DNA of 64,000 nt from Hymenobacter artigasi (GCF_012275535.1 NZ_JAAVTK010000004.1:1-64000), one strand, 5' to 3'. Counted from the first letter of the stretch, positions 50,041 to 58,458 are shown. A program made the numbers and translations. Notes: generated by a model from the letters alone, not told the origin.

Positions 50041-51858
50041 TTACTGCCAAGTGTCGTTGCGCGTCTGGCTGGTGCCGGTGGGGGTGAAGGTGCGGTCCGC
50101 GCCGCCCTCGTACAGCACGTTGCCGGCCGCGTCCTTGCGGATGTATTTAAAGCTGACCGAAGTACCGCTGGTCAGGTTGATGGTGCCTTTCCAGATGGGG
50201 TAGGCCGCGCCGCTGAGCTTGATGGCGTTGGCCGTGTTCCAGGCCCCGAGCTGGGCGGTGCTGCCCAGCACGTACACATCCTGGCCGCTCACGGTGCCGC
50301 TGTAATTCACGTTGAAGGCTACGGCCGTGGTTCCGCCCGTGGGGGGCGGGGTGGTGGTGCCGCCGGTGGGCACCCATACGGCGTAGGAGCGGGCCCCTAC
50401 CGGGAACACTGCGTAGCCGTTGGCATCGGTGGTGATGGTGCCGGCGTTGTTGCCGGTGGCATCGGTGAGCGAGGCGCTCTTGAAAGGGGTGGTAATGCCT
50501 TTGCTGGCGGCGCTGCCACCGTCATTCAACAGCTCCAGCAGGCCCTTGTGCGAGGCGTCGCCGGCGCGGGAGTAGGCATACACGTTGGCATCGTTCACGC
50601 TGGTGTACTCGGCGGCCGCGCCGTAGCCATTGGCTTTGCGGATGGCGATGAGCTTCTTAATCTGCGCGCCCAGGCCGTACTCGTAGTAATCGCGGTAGAA
50701 CACGCAGGGGTAGCCCTTGTCGCGGGTGAGAATGTAGGCGTAGGCCAGCATTTTCAGGTTGGAAACCGGCGAGAACAGCGCACCGCCGGTCTGGTCGGTG
50801 TCGTGGTTATCGACGAAGCTCACCGACAGCGCGCCGTTGGCCTCGGTGAAGCCGGCGAACTGCAGGCCGCGCATGTCCCAGTTGCCGTTGCCGTTGCTCA
50901 TGTCGTTGAACAGGTAGTGCAGCGGCACGTCGAAAAGGCTGGTACGGCCGCCGGTGCTGGCGGCGTAGTTGTTCATGTCGCCCAGGTTGCGAAACCAGGC
51001 CTCGCTTACGGCAAAGCGGCCGCTGGTGCCCTTCACCGCATCCAGCCACTGGTTCACGAAGGGCGTGTACATGTGCTTGGTGGCATCGAGGCGGTAGCCG
51101 TCGAGGCTGAGTTTGGTGGTAATCCAGTTGCCCCAGCCGATGGTTTCGTTAACGTTCGAAGGGTTGTTGTTGTACTGAATCTCGGAGCCGAGCAGGTTAT
51201 CGTAGGCGTCGCCGTTGGCGTAGGGCTGGAAGTCGTAGGCTTTCCACTGGTACCAGCCGTTGTTGGGAGCCTGCTGGGTGGCGGTGAAATTACCCCAGTG
51301 CCACTGGTAGTTGCTATAGGTATTGTTGCGGCCGGGGTAGGTGAAGCTGGTGTACACGTTGTACTGGCCATTGGCCAGCTCCTGGGCATCGGCCGAAGTG
51401 AAGTGATTCATCACCATGTCCTCGTATACCTGCACGCCCTGGCCGTGCAGCGCCCCAATGGCGCTTTGCAGCTGCCCGATGGTGCCATAGCGCGTGGCCA
51501 CGGTGCCCTTCTGGTTGAATTCGCCGAGGTCGTAACGGTCATATACGCCGTAGCCCACGTCCAGCGCGCCGGAGCCCTTATAGGCCGGCGGCAGCCACAC
51601 GGCCGTGATGCCAGCCTGGCTCAGTTCGGTGGCTTTGCTGCCCAGGTTCTGCCACCAGGTGCCGGCGGGTGTGCTGGTGGGCACGTCCCAGTAGAAGCCC
51701 TGCATCATCACCCCATTTACCACGGTGGCGTTGGAGGTGGCGGGGGCCACGGCGGTGGGCGCGCCTGCGCCCGGCGTGAGGGTTTCTTTTGCGCAGCCCG
51801 TCAGCAACAGGGCAGCAGCGAGCGATGCGCGGGCTGCCCCGCGGAGAAAGTGTGTCAT
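50041..51858 (-). CDS. Lipoprotein GH13 alpha-amylase with CBM20
   Basis: 605 residues. The lipobox LLLTGC (Cys22) anchors it. The catalytic barrel begins near residue 50 (MMQGFYWDVP) and matches liquefying-type GH13_5 amylases: EDMVMNH, DGYRLDATKH with nucleophile D258, AVSEAW with acid/base E286, and VDNHDT with D353. A Gly/Thr/Pro linker (about 488-503) leads to a C-terminal CBM20 starch-binding domain (VYVLGSTAQLGAWNTANAI). It cleaves alpha-1,4-glucans at the cell surface. Unlike the amylase at 1284 it has no T9SS tail. A palindrome upstream may be its operator. Confidence 0.93.
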   Translation of the reverse strand: MTHFLRGAARASLAAALLLTGCAKETLTPGAGAPTAVAPATSNATVVNGVMMQGFYWDVPTSTPAGTWWQNLGSKATELSQAGITAVWLPPAYKGSGALDVGYGVYDRYDLGEFNQKGTVATRYGTIGQLQSAIGALHGQGVQVYEDMVMNHFTSADAQELANGQYNVYTSFTYPGRNNTYSNYQWHWGNFTATQQAPNNGWYQWKAYDFQPYANGDAYDNLLGSEIQYNNNPSNVNETIGWGNWITTKLSLDGYRLDATKHMYTPFVNQWLDAVKGTSGRFAVSEAWFRNLGDMNNYAASTGGRTSLFDVPLHYLFNDMSNGNGNWDMRGLQFAGFTEANGALSVSFVDNHDTDQTGGALFSPVSNLKMLAYAYILTRDKGYPCVFYRDYYEYGLGAQIKKLIAIRKANGYGAAAEYTSVNDANVYAYSRAGDASHKGLLELLNDGGSAASKGITTPFKSASLTDATGNNAGTITTDANGYAVFPVGARSYAVWVPTGGTTTPPPTGGTTAVAFNVNYSGTVSGQDVYVLGSTAQLGAWNTANAIKLSGAAYPIWKGTINLTSGTSVSFKYIRKDAAGNVLYEGGADRTFTPTGTSQTRNDTWQ

Positions 51859-52164
51859 AAAGTGGTGGGAATTGGAGTGTGAAGCCGAAAGGTATAGCGC
51901 TGGCTAAATCCTATTAAAGTATAGGATTTTGGCATTTGCATTCCTGCTAATTTACCCCCACAATCGATACCGGAAATTGTATTTCGCTCCAAAGCACAAC
52001 GATTGCACTTGCTAATATCATAAAAATATTGCCTAAAAAAATTAAATAATGCAAACGTTTGCTCAGAATATAGGCCTTGTTTGAAATATTTTCAACGTGT
52101 CTGGCTCCAGCGGTGCCGGGCTGCCCGGGTGGTAAGTGCTGCGCCCCGGCGGGCGGTGCTGGCC
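51859..52164. other. Regulatory gap upstream of the lipoprotein amylase
   Basis: About 300 AT-rich bases between the amylase start and the M14 peptidase stop. It holds a 9-bp inverted repeat AAATCCTAT/ATAGGATTT (51906-51929) in the predicted leader and the LacI-like palindrome at 52051-52062. A weak minus-strand -7-like TATTTTTA lies close to the palindrome. No gene is seen. Confidence 0.65.
52051..52062. promoter_or_regulatory. Perfect palindrome GCAAACGTTTGC, LacI/CcpA-type operator candidate
   Basis: The 12-base perfect palindrome has the central CG and AAACGTTT shape of LacI-family operators and lies about 195 bases upstream of the amylase ATG. No LacI-type regulator gene is in the window. 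Family resemblance only. Confidence 0.5.
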
Positions 52165-53955
52165 CTACTCGCCCAGCTTGCCCACACCCAGCCAGCGCGC
52201 CACCGGGTAGCGGTTGTGGCCGGGCTCGTGGTAGGCCGAGCTTTGGTACACCCATTCGAGCTGAGCAGGGCCGTTGGCGGCAAAAGCCGCGTTGTCCTGC
52301 TTGAGTTTCTCCAGCCGCTCGCGCAGCTTCGGGTCGCGGCGGAGCAGGTCGGCGGCCAGGTCTTCAAACACGTAGTCGGAGAAATGCTCCTTCTGCTGAA
52401 GCACGCTGTCGAAAAAGCCCCAGGCGAAGAAGGAGTCGGTGGCCTGCGGCTCCAGCGTCTCCATCAGGTAGCGGATGGGGGCGGCATCGTTTAGGTACAC
52501 CACTAGGTCGCCGGGGAGAAAGGTGGTGGTTTCGGGGCGGGTTTGCAGGCGCACCTGGCTGTGCACGTAGTGGCCCTCGAAGGGCTTTGGCGTGGTTTTG
52601 AAATCCTCGAAGTAATACGTTTCCACCGGCGCGGTCACCTCGTGGGTCAGTGGCTCCAGCGTGGCCCCGTTGCGGCGCAGGATATCGGCCACTTCGGTCC
52701 AGGCTTTGGGAATGATGTAGGCCGTGGGCCGGCCGGCGGTGGCAGTTGGTTTGAAGGTGTTGAAATATTGCACGGGCCGGGTGAAGGGCGCGGTACGGTC
52801 GTAGTAGAGGCGAGGCTGGCCGCTCACATCGCTGGGCTTCATCCGGCCCTCGTAGCCCCGGAACTGCACGGTTTCGTGCTGGGTTTCATCCAGCGCCCAG
52901 GCGAGGGGGAAGGTGGTCTGGGCGGCCATGTCGGCAGCAGCAAGGGTACGCGCGGCGGCCAGGGCAGGGGCCTGCTGGCCCACGGTTTCCAGCATGGTGA
53001 GCAGGAAGTCGTAGGTGGCGTGCACGCGGGGCGCGAAAGCTTTCAGCATGTGCGTTTCGGGCATGAAGCCGATGGTGTTGAACAGCGCCGCGTACCCGGT
53101 AGAATAGCGCGGCGACTCCAGAAAAGCGCGCAGGCCGCTCTCCGGCGTCTGGCCCTCAAAGTCGACATAGGGCGTCATCGGCCATTTCTTTTTCTCCATG
53201 CCCTGGTACAGCGCCGGCAGCAGCTGGCCCTGGAGGAAAGTGCCCAGCGCCGGGGCCAGCTTGCTGTGCTGGGTGGCAATAAGCGTCATGGTGTATTGAT
53301 AGTCAGCCCCATTGGAAGTGTGCGTTTCCACGAACACGTCGGGCTGCCACTTTTGAAACAGCGCCGCGAAGGACTGCGCGTTGCGCGATTCCTGCTTGAT
53401 GTAGTCGCGGTTCAAATCCAGATGCCGGGCATTTCCCCGGAAGCCGTAGGCCACCGGCCCGTTCTGGTTCACGCGGGTGGTCGAGTTCCGGTTCAGCATC
53501 CCATCGATGTTGTACACGGGCACGATGACGACCGTCACCGCTTCAAGCAGCTTGCGCAGCCGGGGCTGCTGCATCAGGTCCCGCGCCAGCATCATGCTCG
53601 CGTCGATGCCCTCCGGCTCGCCGGGATGAATGCCGTTCTGGATGAATAAGACGGGCTTGCGTGCGGTAAGCTTTAGCTTGCCGTCCGGGCTTTCCTTCGA
53701 CGGCAAGCTAAAGCTTACCGCACTACTCAGTACCACTTCGTGCAGCGGCCGGCCGGCATCCGTCGGCCCGGCCTCGGCCAGGTGCAGGTAAGCCGGGTAG
53801 GCGGCGGCCAGCTTCTGGTAGTAGGAAATGCATTCGGTATAGGTGGCCGTGGTATTGCCGGCGGGGTCGTTCTCGAAGGGCGTGCGCCAGGCCGGAGCGG
53901 GGGCCGGTGGGGTGGGAGCGAGGGTCATGAGCGAAGCAAGGAGCAGGATGAACAT
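52165..53955 (-). CDS. M14-family zinc carboxypeptidase, secreted, with repeat-derived insert
   Basis: 596 residues with a signal peptide. QNGIHPGEPEG holds the zinc ligands H110 and E113 (HxxE), and FVETHTSNGADYQYTMTL holds the third His. About 490 residues follow, with little motif content. Residues 78-98 are written by a perfect 25-bp-arm palindrome (53661-53723). This insert sits just before the HPGE strand, and the reading frame is kept. The start ATG abuts another palindrome at 53955-54044. Probably cleaves C-terminal residues from peptides in the periplasm. Confidence 0.88.
   Translation of the reverse strand: MFILLLASLMTLAPTPPAPAPAWRTPFENDPAGNTTATYTECISYYQKLAAAYPAYLHLAEAGPTDAGRPLHEVVLSSAVSFSLPSKESPDGKLKLTARKPVLFIQNGIHPGEPEGIDASMMLARDLMQQPRLRKLLEAVTVVIVPVYNIDGMLNRNSTTRVNQNGPVAYGFRGNARHLDLNRDYIKQESRNAQSFAALFQKWQPDVFVETHTSNGADYQYTMTLIATQHSKLAPALGTFLQGQLLPALYQGMEKKKWPMTPYVDFEGQTPESGLRAFLESPRYSTGYAALFNTIGFMPETHMLKAFAPRVHATYDFLLTMLETVGQQAPALAAARTLAAADMAAQTTFPLAWALDETQHETVQFRGYEGRMKPSDVSGQPRLYYDRTAPFTRPVQYFNTFKPTATAGRPTAYIIPKAWTEVADILRRNGATLEPLTHEVTAPVETYYFEDFKTTPKPFEGHYVHSQVRLQTRPETTTFLPGDLVVYLNDAAPIRYLMETLEPQATDSFFAWGFFDSVLQQKEHFSDYVFEDLAADLLRRDPKLRERLEKLKQDNAAFAANGPAQLEWVYQSSAYHEPGHNRYPVARWLGVGKLGE
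53661..53723. repeat. In-gene palindrome, 25-bp arms
   Basis: GTGCGGTAAGCTTTAGCTTG at the start of the left arm (53661-53685) pairs with 53699-53723, perfect over 25 bp with a 13-base loop. It is in frame within the M14 gene (codons for residues about 78-98) and contains no stop. Confidence 0.93.
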
Positions 53956-54044
53956 AGTAGCGCGAACTTTGTAGTTCGCGTCCCCGCGCCGTTTGCAATC
54001 GTTGCAACGGCGCGGGAACGCGAACTACAAAGTTCGCGCTACTA
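53955..54044. repeat. Long palindrome (TAGTAGCGCGAACTTTGTAGTTCGCG family)
   Basis: Arms 53955-53998 and 54002-54044 pair over about 43 bases with small mismatches or indels near the centre. It separates the M14 start codon from the surE promoter, so M14 transcription must begin within or beyond it. Confidence 0.9.
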
Positions 54045-54085
54045 CACGCTACTTGCGCTAGTTCGTACCCTGCAAAGCGCCCACC

Positions 54086-54093
54086 TACCTTTG
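54086..54093 (+). promoter_or_regulatory. Promoter -7 element TACCTTTG of surE
   Basis: Exact TAnnTTTG. TTCG at 54062-54065 is a weak -33 about 20 bases upstream. The surE ATG is 25 bases downstream. Confidence 0.5.
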
Positions 54094-54117
54094 CCCTAAT
54101 CCAAACACCCCTTGCCC

Positions 54118-54984
54118 ATGTCCGCTGCCCTCCCGCGTCCCCTCATTCTCGTTTCCAACGACGATGGCATCACTGCCCCCGGCATCCGCTACCTCGTCGA
54201 AGCCATGGTGGCCCTCGGGGCCGAAGTGGTGGTCGTCGCCCCCGATTCGCCGCAATCCGGCATGGGCCACGCCATCACCATCGGCCACCCGCTGCGCCTT
54301 ACCAACAACCCGGTGTTCGGCCCCGAGGTGGCTGCCTACGAATGCTCCGGTACCCCGGCCGACTGCGTGAAAATTGCCAAGCACTATGTCCTCAAAGACC
54401 GTACCCCCGACCTCGTGGTGTCCGGCATCAACCACGGCTCCAACGCCTCGGTAAACGTGCTGTACTCAGGCACTATGTCGGCGGCCATTGAAGCGGCCAT
54501 TGAAGGCCTGCCCGCCGTGGGCTTCTCCCTCTGCGAGTATGGCCCGAACGCCGATTTCTCGCACACGGCCGAATGGGTGACCCAGGTATGCCGCCACGCC
54601 CTCGACCACGGCATCCCCGCCGGCACGGCCCTCAACGTGAACATCCCCAAGAAATCTGAAACGCCCATTGCCGGCCTGCGCCTGGCCCGCCAGGCCCGCG
54701 CCAAGTGGCAGGAGGAATTCGACCGCCGCCTCGACCCCTACCAGCGCCCGTACTACTGGCTGGTGGGCCAGTTCGTAAACCTCGACCCCGGCACCGACAC
54801 CGACGAGTGGGCCCTGGCCCACAACTACGTGTCCATCGTGCCCTGCAAGTTCGACCTCACTGCCGTGCATGGCCTGGCCCACCTCAGCCAGCAGTGGCAG
54901 CTGCCCCTGCCCGAAGCGCAGGAAGTGGCCACCCCACCCCAGCCCATATCCTCGGAAGATTACGGAGTAGCCAACCAGGAGTAG
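54118..54984 (+). CDS. surE: 5'/3'-nucleotidase SurE
   Basis: 288 residues from the ATG at 54118 (a TTG at 54112 is in frame). LILVSNDDGITAPGI has the metal-binding N14-D15-D16 set; SPQSGMGHAIT, SGTPADCV and SGINHGSNAS complete the SurE active site. It removes phosphate from nucleoside 5'- or 3'-monophosphates in the cytosol and is linked to stationary-phase survival in other bacteria. The protein is about 30-40 residues longer at the C-terminus than the E. coli form, as often seen in Bacteroidota. Confidence 0.95.
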   Translation: MSAALPRPLILVSNDDGITAPGIRYLVEAMVALGAEVVVVAPDSPQSGMGHAITIGHPLRLTNNPVFGPEVAAYECSGTPADCVKIAKHYVLKDRTPDLVVSGINHGSNASVNVLYSGTMSAAIEAAIEGLPAVGFSLCEYGPNADFSHTAEWVTQVCRHALDHGIPAGTALNVNIPKKSETPIAGLRLARQARAKWQEEFDRRLDPYQRPYYWLVGQFVNLDPGTDTDEWALAHNYVSIVPCKFDLTAVHGLAHLSQQWQLPLPEAQEVATPPQPISSEDYGVANQE

Positions 54985-55028
54985 CCAATTGATATGTGCC
55001 ATCCTGAGCGGAGCTTAGGATGAGAGAA

Positions 55029-55066
55029 ACCACAACGCCCCGGCTAATCAGCCGGGGCGTTGTGGT
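55029..55066. terminator. Perfect 17-bp GC-rich hairpin
   Basis: ACCACAACGCCCCGGCT (55029-55045) pairs exactly with AGCCGGGGCGTTGTGGT (55050-55066), loop AATC. On the minus strand it is followed by TTCTCTC. The stop of the small gene at 55044-55298 falls in the loop-proximal stem. Confidence 0.7.
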
Positions 55067-55298
55067 GAACGGGGACCGCCGCGTTGCGCGGGCGGGCTGG
55101 CGGGGGGTGATGTGCCACCACCAGCCGCACCGTTTTGGGCGGCATGGGGGCCGTGGTCGATTTGCGCACCACCATCGGCGGGGCCGTCTGGCCGGGCAGG
55201 GGCAAGGCGCTGCGGTGCAGGGCCACTACCTCGGTACCCAAGGCCACCAGCAGCAGCAGCAATAGGCTACCAAGAAGGATTTTAAGCAGAGTACGCAC
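55044..55298 (-). CDS. Short membrane-anchored protein, unknown
   Basis: 84 residues: one strong N-terminal membrane helix or signal anchor (MRTLLKILLGSLLLLLLVALG) and a Pro/His/Val-rich tail (PLPGQTAPPMVVRK, VVAHHPPPARPRNAAVPVHH). Its last dozen codons lie inside a terminator hairpin, which is unusual and casts some doubt on the gene. No family is recognised. It could be a short envelope protein or a spurious frame. Confidence 0.45.
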   Translation of the reverse strand: MRTLLKILLGSLLLLLLVALGTEVVALHRSALPLPGQTAPPMVVRKSTTAPMPPKTVRLVVAHHPPPARPRNAAVPVHHNAPAD

Positions 55299-55334
55299 GG
55301 AAAGTAGAATGACTTCCCGAAACTACCAGTACCC

Positions 55335-56714
55335 CTATGAAGCCGGCATGAATCCTACCAATAATTTGGTGGCCGGCTGAAAATCCAGGATAAATGCCGT
55401 GCCCCGGCCTACCTCCGACTCGGCCCGCAGCGTGGCCCCGTGAAAGCCCGCAATGGTCTGGGCAATGGGCAGCCCCAGCCCGTAGCCCTCCGGCGAACCG
55501 GGCGCGTTGGAGTTGAAGCGCCGAAACCGGTCGAACAGATATGGGATGTTTTCCGGAGCGATGCCGGGGCCGGAATCCTCCACGCGCAGTGTGTAGCCGC
55601 CGGTGGACAGGGGGCGGCCCAGCACCCGAATGCTGCCGCCCTCGCGGTTGTACTTTATGGCGTTGGAGAGCAGGTTGCGCACCAGCGTGTGCAGCAGGCT
55701 GGCGTTGGCGAGGGGGCGGGTGTCGTCGCCGGCAATGTCCACTTCCAGGGTAATGTCGCGCTGCTGGCGGCGGTCGTCCAGCTCCTCGGCCACCTCGGCC
55801 ACGGCGGTGCTGAGGCGCACCGATTCGTTGCGCAGGTACTGCTCGTTTTCGATGTTGGCGATGAGCAGCAGGGTGCGCACGGTGTTGCGCAGGCGGTAGA
55901 GCGTGCGCTGCGATTCCACGATTTGCTGGGCGTGCTGCTCGGGCAAAGTCGGGTCCTGCAGCATGTTCTCGAAGCGCGATTGCAGGATGCTGGCCGGGGT
56001 GAGCAGCTCGTGGCTCACGTTGCTCATAAACTCCCGTTCCTTGGCAAAAGCCGACTGTACCTGCCGCATCAGCGAGTTCAACCGGTCGTCGAGGCGACGG
56101 AAGTCAGTGGTATCGGTATCAATGGGTTCAAACTGAAAATCCGACGGCTGCCGGATGCCCCGCAGCTTGCGCACGGTCAGCTCGCGCAGGGGCTCCAGGA
56201 GGTAGTGGGCAAAGGCCGCATCGGAAAATACGGTGAGCAGCGAAGCCGCCACCAGCACCCACAGGGCCAGGTTGCGCAACGTCCCCGTCAGCAGCTCCAC
56301 CGTTTCTAGGGAGGAGCCAATCTCGACCCGAAACGCCGGCTGGCCCGCCGCCTGGGCCGGCCGCGCAAAACTCAAAATCCGAAAATCCTCCACCTGCTGG
56401 TCTACCTGCCGGGGCTCTTCGAAGATGTGCTCGGGCGGCAGGGCTTTGCCGGCGGCCAGCGGCGTGAGGGTAATGTATTCCTGCTTGAAGATGTTGTAGT
56501 CGGCATAGGTTTCGGCCCGCTCGCCGCGCTCGAACGCCTGCAGGCCATCGCGGGCAATGAGGGCCAGCACCTGCTGCTTTTTGGCCCGCAGGTACAGGTC
56601 GGTGTGGGCCACGGCCACGCGCTGCACAATGGGCGGAATCACCAGGGCCCCCAGCAGCACCAGCAGCAGCTTGGACAGGGCATTAAAGAGGGCAAGCTTG
56701 GCTTCGAGTCTCAT
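55335..56714 (-). CDS. Two-component sensor histidine kinase
   Basis: 459 residues from the ATG at 56714 (a TTG at 56726, inside the repeat, is also in frame). Two membrane helices (about 10-30 and 145-170) flank a periplasmic sensor region with no recognised domain. The dimerisation helix has SNVSHELLTP with phospho-acceptor H235; the ATP lid shows NLLSNAIKYN, DSGPGI and GYGLGLPIA. It works with the OmpR-type regulator encoded just upstream on the same strand. The signal is unknown. Confidence 0.93.
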   Translation of the reverse strand: MRLEAKLALFNALSKLLLVLLGALVIPPIVQRVAVAHTDLYLRAKKQQVLALIARDGLQAFERGERAETYADYNIFKQEYITLTPLAAGKALPPEHIFEEPRQVDQQVEDFRILSFARPAQAAGQPAFRVEIGSSLETVELLTGTLRNLALWVLVAASLLTVFSDAAFAHYLLEPLRELTVRKLRGIRQPSDFQFEPIDTDTTDFRRLDDRLNSLMRQVQSAFAKEREFMSNVSHELLTPASILQSRFENMLQDPTLPEQHAQQIVESQRTLYRLRNTVRTLLLIANIENEQYLRNESVRLSTAVAEVAEELDDRRQQRDITLEVDIAGDDTRPLANASLLHTLVRNLLSNAIKYNREGGSIRVLGRPLSTGGYTLRVEDSGPGIAPENIPYLFDRFRRFNSNAPGSPEGYGLGLPIAQTIAGFHGATLRAESEVGRGTAFILDFQPATKLLVGFMPAS

Positions 56715-56820
56715 TTCATTTAACAATTAACATTTATCATTTAACAGGTTGATGTGTTCAGATGCGCAAAATTGCCGGTTGAACAGCTGTTAAATGTTAA
56801 TTGATAAATGTTAAATGAAA
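56712..56820. repeat. Inverted repeat, same family as 36037-36133
   Basis: The right part 56778-56820 (GTTGAACAGCTGTTAAATGTTAATTGATAAATG...) is nearly identical to 36093-36133. The left part is a rearranged inverse copy. It fills the space between the response regulator stop and the kinase start. Confidence 0.85.
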
Positions 56821-56821
56821 A

Positions 56822-57502
56822 CTACTCCGCCGCCCGGTAGCCAATGCCGCGTACCGTTTCCAGAAAGTCGGCGGAGGCGAACTGGGCCAGCTTCTTGCGC
56901 ACATTTTTAATATGCACGTCGATGTAGTTCGAGTCGGAATCGTCTTCGAGCACGTTGCCCCACAGGTGCTCGCCCAGCTGCAGGCGCGTGAGCACGCGGC
57001 CCCGGTGCAGCAGCAGGTAGTGCAGCAGGTCGAACTCCTTTTTGGTGAGGGGCACTTCCTGGCCGCCGTGCCGCACGATGCGGGCGTTGGGGTCCATGCT
57101 AAATCCCTGGCCGAAGGTGATTTCCGGGCGTTTCAGGTTGAACTTGCGGCGCGTGATGGCCTGCATGCGGCTGGTGAGCTCCAGCAGCGAGAACGGCTTG
57201 GGCAGGTAGTCGTCGGCCCCGAGGTCGAGGCCGTGAATGCGGTCATCGAGAGCGCCGCGCGCGGTGAGGATGATGAACGAGGCCTCCTGGTTTTCATTCA
57301 GGCGGGCTTCCCGGAGCAGGTCCAGGCCATCGCCGCCGGGCAGGCCCAGGTCGAGCAGCACGAAGTCGTAGCTGCTCACGTAGAGCTTTTCCGAGGCCTC
57401 GGCGTAGGTGTAGGCCGAATCGACCAGGTACTGGGCTTGCAGCAAAAACTGCCGCATTTCCTGGTGCAGGCTTTTTTCGTCTTCGATGAGCAGAACGTGC
57501 AT
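56822..57502 (-). CDS. OmpR/PhoB-type response regulator
   Basis: 226 residues from the ATG at 57502. The receiver domain has the acidic EDE (8-10), phospho-acceptor D51 in LLDLGLPGGDG and K100 in DYLPKPFS. The winged-helix effector domain follows (KKEFDLLHYLLLHRGRVLTRLQL, SDSNYIDVHIKNVRKKL, VRGIGYRA). It is transcribed just before the histidine kinase, with which it forms a two-component system. The regulon is unknown. Confidence 0.95.
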   Translation of the reverse strand: MHVLLIEDEKSLHQEMRQFLLQAQYLVDSAYTYAEASEKLYVSSYDFVLLDLGLPGGDGLDLLREARLNENQEASFIILTARGALDDRIHGLDLGADDYLPKPFSLLELTSRMQAITRRKFNLKRPEITFGQGFSMDPNARIVRHGGQEVPLTKKEFDLLHYLLLHRGRVLTRLQLGEHLWGNVLEDDSDSNYIDVHIKNVRKKLAQFASADFLETVRGIGYRAAE

Positions 57503-57679
57503 GGGGCAAAAAAGAGAGTAACGGGTGAGGCTTTCGGGTACAACATACGACATGCGCATCTGAACGGCGCATGAAGGAAGGTTTTCACTCCAGCCCCGGC
57601 CAACTATCCCTACCCCCTCAAACTTTGCGGCGTATCTTGCCCCCATAATATCCTTCCACGCTTTCTTCCTGCTTTTCCG

Positions 57680-58294
57680 ATGAAATACCGCTTCCCATTC
57701 TGGCCGCTGCTGCTGGCTGCTCTGGTCGCGCTGGTCAACAGTGCTGCGGCCCAGGCTCCGGCCAAATCCAAATCCAAGGCCAAGCCCATTGTCACGACGG
57801 TGTACATTGTGCGCCACGCCGAAAAAGATACGACCACCGACCGCACCGACCCCACGCTCTCAGCCCTGGGCCAGACCCGCGCCCTGGCCCTGCGCAAAAC
57901 CCTGATGAGCCACAACCCGGTGGCCCTCTTCACCACCGAAACCAAGCGCACCCGCGCCACCCTGGCCCCCCTGGCCGAGGCCCTGAAGCTGGAGCCCCAG
58001 GTATACGACCCTCGCCGCGGCCGTGACCTGACCGACCGCATCCTGAAAGAATACGCCGGCAAATCGGTGGTTATCGTGGGGCATTCCAACAATGTGCTCT
58101 CGCTGATTGATGATTTCGGAGCCACCCCGCCGGTAGATGAAATCGGCGAAAATGACTACGAATACCTCTTTACCGTGCGCGTGGTAGAAGGGGCCATGCC
58201 CACCGTCGACGTGCGTGGCTATGGCCCCGAGCGCCGGCAGAGCCCCAAACCAGGCAAGTCTGCACCCATGGTTCAGACTGCACCCATGAAGTAG
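57680..58294 (+). CDS. Secreted histidine phosphatase-family protein
   Basis: 204 residues with a signal peptide (about 1-24). VYIVRHAEKD has the RHG-type catalytic His46, and VVIVGHSNN has the second His, as in SixA/phosphoglycerate-mutase-like enzymes. Export suggests a periplasmic phosphatase, unlike cytosolic SixA. A C-terminal tail (RRQSPKPGKSAPMVQTAPMK) is low complexity. The substrate is unknown. It is divergent from the response regulator. Confidence 0.87.
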   Translation: MKYRFPFWPLLLAALVALVNSAAAQAPAKSKSKAKPIVTTVYIVRHAEKDTTTDRTDPTLSALGQTRALALRKTLMSHNPVALFTTETKRTRATLAPLAEALKLEPQVYDPRRGRDLTDRILKEYAGKSVVIVGHSNNVLSLIDDFGATPPVDEIGENDYEYLFTVRVVEGAMPTVDVRGYGPERRQSPKPGKSAPMVQTAPMK

Positions 58295-58330
58295 CCGCTG
58301 CGGCTTACCAAAGCCGGTAAAGATGCCCAA

Positions 58331-58380
58331 GGCCGCCGCTTCTCACCGCTCTGCGTGAGGGGCGGCGGCTTTATCTTTTG
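58331..58380 (+). terminator. Rho-independent terminator
   Basis: GCCGCCGCTTCTCAC faces GTGAGGGGCGGCGGC, followed by TTTATCTTTTG. It ends the histidine phosphatase gene. Confidence 0.85.
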
Positions 58381-58458
58381 AGGCCCTGCACCAGTAGCTG
58401 CTCCGGCAGCTCCCGGCCTGCTGCTGGCCGGGGCCAACGCCGCAATGGCCCGCCGCCG

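Noticed and set aside
50020..51882. 620-codon frame opposite the lipoprotein amylase
   Set aside because: Antisense shadow of a GH13/CBM20 gene; Gly/Val-rich without motifs.
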